Shown here: positions 1-8,413 of the stretch, in pieces | How positions within the stretch are numbered: the stretch's first letter is position 1 | Layout: the number at the start of each line of letters is the position of its first letter | The notes under the pieces: model-generated | Told to the model about the DNA's origin: nothing | Database searches by the model: none | Seen by the model: the letters and a program-made list of their open reading frames with translations, nothing else | NCBI GenBank assembly: GCA_000507305.1 | Contig: DF239231.1 | Span: 1 to 64,000 of the forward strand | Direction: 5' to 3' | DNA from: Breviolum minutum Mf 1.05b.01 | Taxonomy: Eukaryota > Sar > Dinophyceae > Suessiales > Symbiodiniaceae | DNA length: 64,000 nt | Position numbers and translations under genes: made by a program

Positions 1-132
1 GAGGAGAACATGAAATGTTCGCAGTAACAATCGATTTGATTTGGAGGGTGGTGTGGGTTGAATTTTATTGAATTTGATAAATTCCTCGTATCCCATTTTG
101 GATCAAGATGGGTGCAGACGTTGATCTCTTTC
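1..132 (+). repeat. Split direct repeat A1 (left terminus)
   Basis: Bases 1-132 recur without a visible difference at 7345-7476, directly after B1. After base 132 the two copies diverge. This is the left terminal half of the split direct repeats. Confidence 0.93.
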
Positions 133-298
133 GATCTCTTTTGAATGGTTGCCCGCTTCGTCAAGTGGGCAGATTTGGGGCACCCATCTTTACTAAATTT
201 GGAGCACACATCCGATCTGCATATCCCCATATTCGATATCTTCAGTTGTTCCTCCACATTGTCGTTGAAGGCGTTGTGTGGTAACATATCAACTGAGA

Positions 299-1816
299 AT
301 GGGGGATCCTACAGCAGTCGAACTCCTGGGTTTTACTACGGTTGAATTGGTGGCAGCTCATGCTCAGATTGGTGGAACACATGCGGATCGTACTTCTGTG
401 TTGGGATCCTTGTTTTCTGCCTTGGGTTTGGAGCCAAACACGCTACCAGCTGTCATAGGTGTTGTTTCTGAAGCGGACTTTGACGCGGCTATTAGAGGAT
501 GGCAAATAGTCACAGCTTTGGATGATGATGGTAACCCCACTGCCAGAAGAGCTCCGACTTTGGCAGAGCAGGGCAAGGCTCGTTTCTTTGCACGTATTTG
601 TCGTCTGAAGATTGGAGTTGACCATTCCCATGGTGCAGAGCCGGCAATGGCAACTGGTGGTCCAGCGGCATCCACTACGTCCCGAAAGATCAAGCTGTCA
701 CAGGTTCTTTCTCAGGTCGACGACACAGAGGTTGACATGATTTCGGAAGCAGACATAATCACAATGTATGGGAGATATGAGGTCTTGTTTGGAAAGGGGC
801 AACGCCCACCCAACAACAGAGACCCTTCGGCAGAGCAATTAGCAGCAGTGAAGTCTTTACTGGATACCAACCAAGTTCCATACACAGATTTTGCTGTATG
901 GGGCCCATTTGGGTCCAGAATTCGAAAGAAACTCAAGTTCCAGGGGCTGACCATGAACAAGGAAGGAGACCTTGTTCAGACTGAATTATTTGGGCCGCCC
1001 AATCTGCAGATTTGGAAGGCCAGCTACCAGGTTTTCAGCAATTGCATGATGATGTTGGATGGTGCTGATTTGGGGCCGCTTCTTCAGTACCAGGAACGGA
1101 TTGAAAGACTACATGACAGGTATGGTGAGCGTACTTGGGCTTTACTCTATCAAGCTGATGTCCGGTGCCGCCTGGAAGAATGGCCTCGTGTTCGCATGGA
1201 GTTGAAGCGTGCTCATACCACCGCAACAGCAGCTGGGGGTACTACGGCTTATGATGTCAACAGGCCTTGGAATGAAGCTCTACGTCAGATAGCTGAAAGA
1301 GACAGGTTTTGGACTGATGAGTTCACCGAGCCTGCCTTGGTTATCATGACAAACAGGGAAGCTGCGAAACAACTGGTTGCCGATGACGCAAAGACTGGCA
1401 CTACTTTGCACGATCCACAGCTTCATGACCTCACAGGCTCAGGCAAAGCAACCGTTTGGACAGCGGACAGAATGCCGCCACCGCCTCCCAGACCTCGAAA
1501 TCCAAACCGTACAGGTCGGGTCCATGAACTTGTTGATGGTAAGTATCAACTGAACCGGACTGGCTACCGGTTGTGCTCCGAGTACCAGGAGGGCAATTGC
1601 ACTGGCACAGTTGGTGGAACATGGTGCCCTCGTAGTCCTGACTTAGCGCATCAATGTGCTAGGTGCTTGGGGTCCCATCCGATGAGTCGTTGTCCTCATG
1701 ATGCTCCTCCGAGTGTGGGTCTTGAATGGTGCAAACCGCAAAGGAAAAGGAAAGGGCAAAGGAAAAGGCAAGAAAGGTGCGAAGTCCGCACCGTACTGAC
1801 ACGAACGCCAAAATGA
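299..1816 (+). CDS. Gag-like protein of the DIRS element
   Basis: An open frame of about 505 codons precedes pol, in the position of gag. The frame extends back to a GTG at 278, but the first ATG is at 299 and is the likely eukaryotic start. Most of the protein is unrecognised. Near the C-terminus a Cys-rich stretch ends in C-x2-C-x3-H-x4-C (CARCLGSHPMSRC), a slightly compressed CCHC zinc knuckle of the kind that binds RNA in Gag proteins, preceded by further cysteines (CSEYQEGNC...WC). The end of the frame is purine-rich and basic. Read in the pol frame, the same bases give a cleaner Lys-Gly tail (GKGKGKGKGKKGAKSAPY) followed by TGA at 1797, so the last ~25 codons of this ORF may be the product of a one-base indel near 1740. 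Role by position: particle assembly and RNA binding. Confidence 0.75.
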   Translation: MGDPTAVELLGFTTVELVAAHAQIGGTHADRTSVLGSLFSALGLEPNTLPAVIGVVSEADFDAAIRGWQIVTALDDDGNPTARRAPTLAEQGKARFFARICRLKIGVDHSHGAEPAMATGGPAASTTSRKIKLSQVLSQVDDTEVDMISEADIITMYGRYEVLFGKGQRPPNNRDPSAEQLAAVKSLLDTNQVPYTDFAVWGPFGSRIRKKLKFQGLTMNKEGDLVQTELFGPPNLQIWKASYQVFSNCMMMLDGADLGPLLQYQERIERLHDRYGERTWALLYQADVRCRLEEWPRVRMELKRAHTTATAAGGTTAYDVNRPWNEALRQIAERDRFWTDEFTEPALVIMTNREAAKQLVADDAKTGTTLHDPQLHDLTGSGKATVWTADRMPPPPPRPRNPNRTGRVHELVDGKYQLNRTGYRLCSEYQEGNCTGTVGGTWCPRSPDLAHQCARCLGSHPMSRCPHDAPPSVGLEWCKPQRKRKGQRKRQERCEVRTVLTRTPK

Positions 1817-4800
1817 TGATGTTCCTGACACAGCGCTGATACCTTGTCGAGCTGAACCAGACCTGAGGCGTGGCCCCGAAGCAGGTTTGGTGCACAAAGA
1901 ACCTGTTGTTTCACAGAATTTGGAATCAAACTGTTTCACCCTGTTTTCGAGCGAACAGCAGTTCACAAGGGCTCCGGATCAGATCCGTATTCCACATACA
2001 CTGAATCGAAAGTCTAGAAGTGTTTTGTACTTATTTTCTGGTGCTTCTAGACAAGGGTCTTTGTCCTACTGGGTAACCAAATTAGGTTTCACATGCGTGG
2101 AGCTTGACAGTCATGCCACGCCTCCCACTGATTTGCTTGATTGTCATCAGTGGGAACAAATACTTAACGACGTCGGTGAAGACAAATACTGCGCTGTTAT
2201 AGCTTCACCTCCATGGAATGTGTTTTCCAGGCCAAGGGGCGTCGTAGGAGAAGTCACTGTGCTTCGAACATTAGGCAACGAGAAATATGGGGTTGCAGGT
2301 TTAAGTGAGGTAGACAAGTTGTTTGTTAAACAGCAAAATTACCTTGCTTCTATGACTTTTCAGGTCTTAGAATTATGTTACCGCAAGCAAATTCCGTTTG
2401 GACTTGTGAATCCGGCTAGGAATGTCCAGCAGCCTTCTTTGTTTCATTTGGATGAGTCTGTGCATTTAGAGTCTAAGGAAGGGGTTTTAGTCTGCACATT
2501 CCCTCTCTGTCGTTTTGGTTCAGTTTCCAAACAAGATACTGAAATTCTAGGAACTTTGAATTTCGAGTCATGGCAAGCCGAATGCACTTGCAAAGATCAG
2601 TGGTGGGTTGTACCGTGGAGTGGAGAAGTTATAGTATCACTTCACCCACCACGTGTAGGTAATCAGGCAGCCATTCCCTGGAAGGAATGGAGCCATCACA
2701 TGTTGCTTGCACACAAACACGACTGTGAAGTGGTGACAGAGTCCACCATTCCGTTCCCTTCGCCCATGAACCGTAAGCTTGCTGTAGCCGTAGCCGTTTC
2801 AGTTGCTAATCATAAACAGAAGACTTGGACACATGAAGTCGTAGATTCGCCGTTTTGTTGGAAACGGAAAGCTACGACTGACCCTTCAGGTCTTCCTCAT
2901 GTAAGCAAAGTGGCTAGAGTTGTCGGGAACACAGTAGAGCCTAGGGATGTGCGCATGGATGCTGAGGATGTTGTAGGTGGCCTCAGGAATCCATTTGTTA
3001 CAGTCCTTCAGTCACCCGGGTTGCTTAAGGTTGGTTGTCTTGTTAGGAATCTCATTGATCGACATTTAACCCCAGAAGCTGAAAAGGCAGTGTTAGAATC
3101 CATCGGGGCACCCACAGGTACTGCGAATCTTCCGCAGCCGTGGGTGGATAGCCTTCGAGTCAACATTTCACAACATTTGGCTCGTTTGTTAAGTGTCGAA
3201 ATTTTGGTAGGTTCATGGACAGACTTCAACATGTCAGTGGAAAATGAATTTTGTAAGACCCAGCTCAAACACGCCTTCATCAAGCTTTGGGCTCAGGCGG
3301 CGGACGATCCAGCACTGAAGATCGTGGATTGGCTGGAGCACGGCGCACCAGCCGGTTTGCGTGAAGAACCGAACTTGGAAGGCATTTTCCCCGAAGTAGA
3401 GGGCGAAGATGACTTGTTGGACTACAACTCACTTTCCACTGATTATGAGGTATTTCATAACTATATTGGAGTTGATGAAAATCCGGCCGCAGAAGAGGCC
3501 CTCCAGGGTTACATTTCTAAGGGATTCCTTGTTCCTTTCGATACCTTGGAGGAGTGCACTAGGTTTCTGGGGGAAGAACCCATCTTAAGTAAGTTGGGTT
3601 GCATCACTAAAGAGAGATTAAATGCCGAGGGTGTTAAAGTAACCAAACATAGAATCATTCTAGACGCTAGAAGATCTTTCGTCACATCTGCCACACAGCG
3701 GAGGTTTCGATCAGTTCTACCGAGAATCACGGACGCAGTGCAGGACGCACTTGTGTTTGCGTCCGAGCTTAAAATAGGAGAAACTGTTGAACACATGATC
3801 GCAGATATTTCGGACGCTTTTTGGCAGATTCCGCTACATCCCAAGGAACGCAAATTTTTTGTAGCTAAATTCAAGTCTAGGTATTTGTGTTTTGTGAGGA
3901 CGGCCCAAGGGTCACGGGCAGCTCCACTTACCTTTTGTGCTTTCATGTCTATGTTGGCTCGGTTTGCACAGTCCTTATTTTTCCGTGACCATCCACATAA
4001 TAGGCACCCTGAAGATGCACGACTGCAGACCTACACAGATGACCCATGGTTGATTGCGCGGGGTACACCTCAGCAAATCAATAAGATTTTTGCCACACTC
4101 ATGATAACATGGGAATTGTTTGGTTTACCTGTTGCTACCCACAAAGCAGTCCGGGGGACATGCTTAAAGTGGGTAGGGATGAAGATAGAGGTGTCGCCCT
4201 GCCAGGTAAAGGTCCATGTTCCTGAGGATAAAGTTCTAGAACTTGAAGTTCTTTCTTTGCGCATTTTATCCTCCAACGTAGTGTCCTGTAAGTTACTACG
4301 GTCATATGTAGGTAAAGCTATGAACATAGCCACCGTCATTCACACCTGGCGACCATTTTTGCAACAGTTGTATGCAGCAATCAAAACTGAAGGGGAGGGA
4401 GAAGCCCCTCGAGGTTGTGTCTGGACTAAACAAGTTGATACCCCAGTTAGGTGGATCCTAGCATTTGTTCATCAGCTCCGCTCGCATCTTGTCAGGAGAT
4501 GGGACGTGGCCACCTTTGCCAACAAAGGTGCAAAAGTGACAGTGATGTGGGACGCTAGTCCATTTGGTTTTGGGGCAGTCCTCATAGTGAATGGCAATAT
4601 TTTGGAATATTTGTTTGATACTCCTCAAACATTCGAAACTGAGTTGCTAAGCTTGCAATTGGGAAATTCAGAGTCTCAGCAGGCAATGGAATCGTTGGCT
4701 GGTTTAGTTGCCTTGAGAACGTGGAAACCACATTGGATGTTCGCCAGGACAGTTTTGGCACTCAGGTCTGACAACATAGGAGCTCTGTTGTTGTTTGGCA

Positions 4801-5060
4801 AGCTCAAAACAAAGTCATCTCGCAATAGTGTCATCGCAAGAGAGTTTGCATTAGATTTGGGGGATGCATCATTTGCACCACAAATAGTCGAACATGTCCC
4901 TGGATTTTCCAATACTATTTGTGACAATTTAAGTAGGTTGACAGATCCAACAGGCCATTACCGCATCCCTGGGTGCCTTGAAAATTCACCCAGGGTTCCC
5001 TGCCCGCCTCGGGATCGAACATGGTGGCGATCCCTTCACCCGCCCCAACTCGTTCGCTGA
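1800..5060 (+). CDS. Pol: methyltransferase-like domain, reverse transcriptase, RNase H
   Basis: The frame is open from 1800, just after an in-frame TGA at 1797-1799, to the stop at 5060. There is no early ATG (the first start-like codon is TTG at 1887), so translation probably depends on gag by recoding. Residue numbers count from 1887. Residues 46-60 (SVLYLFSGASRQG) resemble motif I and residues 106-117 (ASPPWNVFSRPR) motif IV of cytosine-C5 methyltransferases, with VNP at 174-176 and CRFG at 208-211 in place of later motifs; the catalytic Cys position holds Trp110. The reverse transcriptase follows, with ADISDAFWQIPLHP (first catalytic Asp640) and YTDD (716-719). RNase H shows Asp889 (MWDASPFGFGAVL), Glu935, Asp962 (RSDNIGAL) and Asp1013. 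It copies element RNA to DNA. The stop lies 28 nt before the recombinase ATG. Confidence 0.9.
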   Translation, partial: HERQNDDVPDTALIPCRAEPDLRRGPEAGLVHKEPVVSQNLESNCFTLFSSEQQFTRAPDQIRIPHTLNRKSRSVLYLFSGASRQGSLSYWVTKLGFTCVELDSHATPPTDLLDCHQWEQILNDVGEDKYCAVIASPPWNVFSRPRGVVGEVTVLRTLGNEKYGVAGLSEVDKLFVKQQNYLASMTFQVLELCYRKQIPFGLVNPARNVQQPSLFHLDESVHLESKEGVLVCTFPLCRFGSVSKQDTEILGTLNFESWQAECTCKDQWWVVPWSGEVIVSLHPPRVGNQAAIPWKEWSHHMLLAHKHDCEVVTESTIPFPSPMNRKLAVAVAVSVANHKQKTWTHEVVDSPFCWKRKATTDPSGLPHVSKVARVVGNTVEPRDVRMDAEDVVGGLRNPFVTVLQSPGLLKVGCLVRNLIDRHLTPEAEKAVLESIGAPTGTANLPQPWVDSLRVNISQHLARLLSVEILVGSWTDFNMSVENEFCKTQLKHAFIKLWAQAADDPALKIVDWLEHGAPAGLREEPNLEGIFPEVEGEDDLLDYNSLSTDYEVFHNYIGVDENPAAEEALQGYISKGFLVPFDTLEECTRFLGEEPILSKLGCITKERLNAEGVKVTKHRIILDARRSFVTSATQRRFRSVLPRITDAVQDALVFASELKIGETVEHMIADISDAFWQIPLHPKERKFFVAKFKSRYLCFVRTAQGSRAAPLTFCAFMSMLARFAQSLFFRDHPHNRHPEDARLQTYTDDPWLIARGTPQQINKIFATLMITWELFGLPVATHKAVRGTCLKWVGMKIEVSPCQVKVHVPEDKVLELEVLSLRILSSNVVSCKLLRSYVGKAMNIATVIHTWRPFLQQLYAAIKTEGEGEAPRGCVWTKQVDTPVRWILAFVHQLRSHLVRRWDVATFANKGAKVTVMWDASPFGFGAVLIVNGNILEYLFDTPQTFETELLSLQLGNSESQQAMESLAGLVALRTWKPHWMFARTVLALRSDNIGALLLFGKLKTKSSRNSVIAREFALDLGDASFAPQIVEHVPGFSNTICDNLSRLTDPTGHYRIPGCLENSPRVPCPPRDRTWWRSLHPPQLVR
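2022..2600 (+). other. Methyltransferase-like domain inside pol, catalytic Cys replaced by Trp
   Basis: This covers residues about 46-238 of pol (numbered from 1887). The string LFSGAS, the GF-x5-LD spacing after it, SPPW-x2-FS-x-PRG about 55 residues later, LVNPAR, and CRFGSVSKQDTEILGTL fit the order of the cytosine-C5 methyltransferase fold. The residue that attacks cytosine in PPC is Trp, encoded by TGG at 2214-2216, one base from a Cys codon. SPPW by itself would also match the motif of N4-cytosine methyltransferases, but the surrounding motif order favours the C5 family. Either the domain is inactive or it has another role. Confidence 0.6.
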
Positions 5061-5088
5061 GCAGGCGGCATTTGGGTGGGAACTCGTG

Positions 5089-6175
5089 ATGTCTCAACCG
5101 AAAAGGTCTAGATTCTGTAGTGTGTTGCCTCATACTGTTCTCACTCCACCTAAAGGGTCCATTTTGGACCTTGACGTTGGAACCTTGGAAGAACAGCACC
5201 GCAAGGCTCCACGAACTTCAGAGCCTAAGCCTTGCAAGACCAGAACTAGTGGTCCATTGTCCGCAGTCAGTTCTGCAAAAGCCAGGCCTCGTAACAGAGC
5301 AGATCAGCCTAAAGTATGGTATGTCGACAGAGCTTCAAAAGAAGAAGCCATGAGTGCTGCCAAGTCCGAGCTTAGCATGTCTGCAGCCTTGGATGAGTTA
5401 GAGTCGGACTTCCACGCAGCATCTTCGAAGGCCTCTAGGGACTCGACGTTAAGCACCTGGCTGAGTTTCCACGATGCCTGGTATGGTCCCGAAACATCTC
5501 CGTTGCCTCTCACTGTGGAAAAGTTGCTTGTCATTTCAGCTATGTTCAAGAAAGGAAAGTACAAGAGTTTTACCAACTACTTAGCAAGAGCTAAGGAGGA
5601 GCACATTGTTGGAGGCTTTGAATGGACCCAGGTGCATGACCGCATTGCCAAGAACTGTTCAAGATCCGTCAAACGTGGGTTGTCAGGTGCTCGCAGATCA
5701 GATGCCTTGGATTTTGATAGGGCCATGGTTCTCTGTAACAAGGTTGGTATGAACTACACCAAACCAAGAGCGGTCTTTTGCCCATCTGCTTTGGTGGCTT
5801 TGGGTGTGTGGTTCCTGTGCCGTGAAATTGAAATTGCTGGGGCATTGGCAAATGAACTGGAGGTGGATGTCATTGACATGACTGTGCACTTCACGTTTCC
5901 TGTGTCTAAATCAGACTCCATCGGGGATCCGGCGGTCATTGGGATGCCTCTGTGCTGTGACTAACCATTGCCCGGCCCACATTGCTAAGACATATTTGGG
6001 CGCGTTACGCAGGCACTTTGTCACCAAGTTGAAGATGCAATGGGACACACTACCCCTCTTTCCAACAGCTGATGGCACCGCCATGAGCAAGGACAGTGTT
6101 GTTCGTTTCTTGGTCTCTTTAGTCAAGGGCTATGGAGGCCGTGTGGTGGATGAAGTCTCTCGCCCTTGCGTCTCT
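5089..6175 (+). pseudogene. Tyrosine recombinase ORF, first copy (frameshifted, truncated)
   Basis: The first ATG (5089) lies 28 nt after the pol stop, so this start is preferred over the upstream TTG at 4978, which overlaps pol. The N-terminal part is polar and basic. The catalytic domain starts with Arg in WFLCREIEIAGAL (codon 5821) and a Lys in the SKSD turn (codon 5908), matching the Arg I and beta-hairpin Lys of tyrosine recombinases. At about 5919 five bases present in the second copy (GAGGC) are missing, which shifts the frame; reading resumes in the next frame from 5939. The copy stops at the single N (6176), before the HxxR and Tyr boxes. The intact enzyme would join the circular cDNA to the target by strand exchange. 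Confidence 0.85.
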
Positions 6176-6762
6176 NTTGCCTCTCACTGTGGAAAAGTTG
6201 CTTGTCATTTCAGCTATGTTCAAGAAAGGAAAGTACAAGAGTTTTACCAACTACTTGGCAAGAGCTAAGGAGGAGCACATTGTCGGAGGCTTTGAATGGA
6301 CCCAGGTGCATGACCGCATTGTCAAGAACTGTTCAAGATCCGTCAAACGTGGGTTGTCAGGTGCTCGCAGATCAGATGGCTTTGGGTGTGTGGTTCCTGT
6401 GCCGTGAAATTGAAATTGCTGGGGCATTGGCAAATGAACTGGAGGTGGATATCATTGACATGACTGTGCACTTCACGTTTCCTGTGTCTAAGTCAGACTC
6501 CGAGGCATCGGGGATCCGGCGGTCATTGGGATGCCTCTGTGCTGTGACTAACCATTGCCCGGCCCACATTGCTAAGACATATTTGGGCGCGTTACGCAGG
6601 CACTTTGTCACCAAGTTGAAGATGCAATGGGACACACTACCCCTCTTTCCAACAGCTGATGGCACCGCCATGAGCAAGGACAGTGTTGTTCGTTTCTTGG
6701 TTTCTTTAGTCAAGGGCTATGGAGGCCGTGTGGTGGATGAAGTCTCTCGCCCTTGCATCTCT
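5503..6762 (+). repeat. Tandem duplication within the recombinase gene around a single N
   Basis: Unit one is 5503-6175 and unit two 6177-6762. They differ by one 92-nt gap, one 5-nt gap and a few substitutions. The junction is one unresolved base at 6176, a common mark of a scaffold join, so two alleles or two element copies may have been placed in series. Confidence 0.88.
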
Positions 6763-7035
6763 GGTCATACTTTCCGGATCAGTGGCGCTCGTTTGTTGGC
6801 AAAACTTGGTCTAGATGTTATTTCCATCAGCTTGCACGGGCGCTGGTCTTCGTCCGCTGTATTGAGGTACATAGCTGATACGCCTCTTGAGTCATTATCA
6901 CAACGGCTGGTTTCGAACAAACCCCTATGTAAAGAGCTGCAGGCTTTGAAGAATCGAGTCAGTGAATTGGAGCTAGGAACCTGGCACGCCAGGGATGAAT
7001 CCGAATCGGCTTCGGATAGTGAGGATTCGACTTAA
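6177..7035 (+). pseudogene. Tyrosine recombinase ORF, second copy (internal 92-nt deletion, carries catalytic boxes)
   Basis: Bases 6177-6762 repeat 5503-6175 almost exactly, but lack 92 nt (equivalent to 5705-5796) and retain the 5 nt missing from copy one: 673-92+5=586, which is the length seen. The 92-nt loss breaks the frame at about 6379. Downstream the frame is open to the stop at 7035 and holds Arg I (LCREIEIAG), the SKSD Lys, the HTFR box (His codon 6766, Arg codon 6775), LHGRW (His codon 6835) and the presumptive nucleophile Tyr in VLRYI (codon 6868). All signature residues of the tyrosine recombinase family are therefore visible in this copy, although its N-terminal part is out of frame. 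The acidic Ser/Glu-rich tail (ESESASDSED) ends the protein. Confidence 0.87.
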
Positions 7036-7071
7036 TATTTTCCCTGGTTTTGACATGGCCTGGATTAAAGT

Positions 7072-7344
7072 GGCACGTGTAACTGGGATGGTTCCATGTC
7101 ATCCTAATCAGCAGGTCCAATGTCTGTCCTGTACTAAAATTCTAAACACGCCTTCTCTTATGACGCATGTTGCTCCCTGAAGGCTATCCTGCGGAGAATG
7201 TCAAGAATCCATTCTTGGCCTGTCATGAGAGAAAAGAAGTTTCAGTGGAGGACCTGAAAGGTGTCTCTCCTTACCAAACTCAGTCGAAGAAAACCGTCTG
7301 CGTGATCTGGAGGGAGGGCTGGGATGATCAGACCAGAGATTGTT
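7072..7344 (+). repeat. Split direct repeat B1
   Basis: Starts GGCACGTGTAACTGGG 36 nt after the recombinase stop and ends CCAGAGATTGTT, immediately followed by A2. Compared with B2 it holds an extra 26 nt after 7235. Confidence 0.92.
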
Positions 7345-7476
7345 GAGGAGAACATGAAATGTTCGCAGTAACAATCGATTTGATTTGGAGGGTGGTGTGG
7401 GTTGAATTTTATTGAATTTGATAAATTCCTCGTATCCCATTTTGGATCAAGATGGGTGCAGACGTTGATCTCTTTC
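7345..7476 (+). repeat. Split direct repeat A2
   Basis: A 132-bp copy of the left terminus, placed between B1 and B2. Bases 7477-7520 between A2 and B2 are unique within the element. Confidence 0.93.
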
Positions 7477-7520
7477 CCCACAACCTGATTTTCCCACCCT
7501 TCGATTCTCAACGATCGCAC

Positions 7521-7767
7521 GGCACGTGTAACTGGGATGGTTCCATGTCATCCTAATCAGCAGGTCCAATGTCTGTCCTGTACTAAAATTCTAAACACGC
7601 CTTCTCTTATGACGCATGTTGCTCCCTGAAGGCTATCCTGCGGAGAATGTCAAGAATCCATTCTTGGCCTGTCATGAGAGAAAATGTCTCTCCTTACCAA
7701 ACTCAGTCGAAGAAAACCGTCTGCGTGATCTGGAGGGAGGGCTGGGATGATCAGACCAGAGATTGTT
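7521..7767 (+). repeat. Split direct repeat B2 (right terminus)
   Basis: Matches B1 except for a 26-nt deletion (273-26=247 nt, the observed length). It ends at GATTGTT, taken as the right end of the element. Confidence 0.91.
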
Positions 7768-8413
7768 TGGGCGCAATGCCTGGGTTAGGTTGAAAACATG
7801 TAGTTGTTTTGCGACAGATCCTGTAGTTGTTTTTGATCAACGGAGAATCATTTCCAGATTAGACCTTGTACATAAACGCGCCATCACTAGCATTCTGAAT
7901 TGTCACCTTTCGCTACCTGTTCTCGCCTACCTAATCAAACACAACAATTACATTTTCTTGACCCTCCTTGAAAACAAAGGTGGTGTTGAAAAAAGAAAGG
8001 AGGTTGGTAAAATGATGTGCCCCAAATATTGGAAAGTGCTAGCAAAGAAACAACCCAGTGTCGAATCTGATCTAGTGGAACCCGCCTAGGACGTGAATGG
8101 TCAGGCAGGGCTTTCTGGGGAGCTAGGGAGGGCACGAGGGTGAAGGGGTCTTGCAGGTGCTGTATCGCTTCCATGGCCATTGTGAGTTCTCAGAGTATGA
8201 AACCAGTGTAGCACCAATTTAGCCATCTGTGCATGCTTGTGCAAGTTTCATTCGCGTGCTTCCTTTGGTGGAAAGGATTACTTCATGTTCTATCATGTTC
8301 TGTTGGGTGGCATAGTCACACAGATTCAGGCATAATTTTCATCAAAACGAACCACGGTCATCCATGACCCAATAGCTGGGGACCCGACCTTCGACCCAAA
8401 GTCTTGAGTTCAG
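7768..8413. other. Flank between retroelement and DnaJ exons, no convincing gene
   Basis: There is an open stretch to 8089, but it begins inside the B2 repeat and resembles no family. A possible short exon after an AG at 8154 (VLYRFHG) cannot be tied to a J domain. No J-domain HPD motif is seen here. Confidence 0.5.

Larger units (their letters stand above)
1..7767 (+). mobile_element. Complete DIRS-order (tyrosine recombinase) retrotransposon, PAT/Ngaro-like layout
   Basis: The layout is A1 (1-132), gag-like ORF, pol ORF, tyrosine recombinase ORF, B1 (7072-7344), A2 (7345-7476), B2 (7521-7767). A1 and A2 match over 132 bp; B1 and B2 match apart from a 26-nt indel. Split direct repeats of the form A1-ORFs-B1-A2-B2, together with reverse transcriptase, RNase H and a tyrosine recombinase instead of a DDE integrase, define the DIRS order. 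Such elements are thought to integrate as a circular intermediate by recombination and make no target-site duplication. B1 ends exactly where A2 starts, so the left end of the element should coincide with base 1 of the window, which suggests the contig itself begins at the element boundary. The recombinase region is damaged by a duplication and frameshifts, so this copy as assembled is not autonomous. Confidence 0.92.

Noticed and set aside
2205-2220. SPPW as an N4-cytosine methyltransferase motif
   Set aside because: The four residues fit, but motif I lies upstream at the C5-type distance and the following FSRPRG is C5-like. Kept only as an alternative.
1-7767. LTR retrotransposon
   Set aside because: The direct repeats are split and interleaved (B1-A2-B2) and the integrating enzyme is a tyrosine recombinase; there is no long terminal repeat pair and no DDE integrase.
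8131-8210. J-domain end exon (VLYRFHG)
   Set aside because: Only a vague likeness to LYDRxG; no HPD motif or helix pattern nearby.
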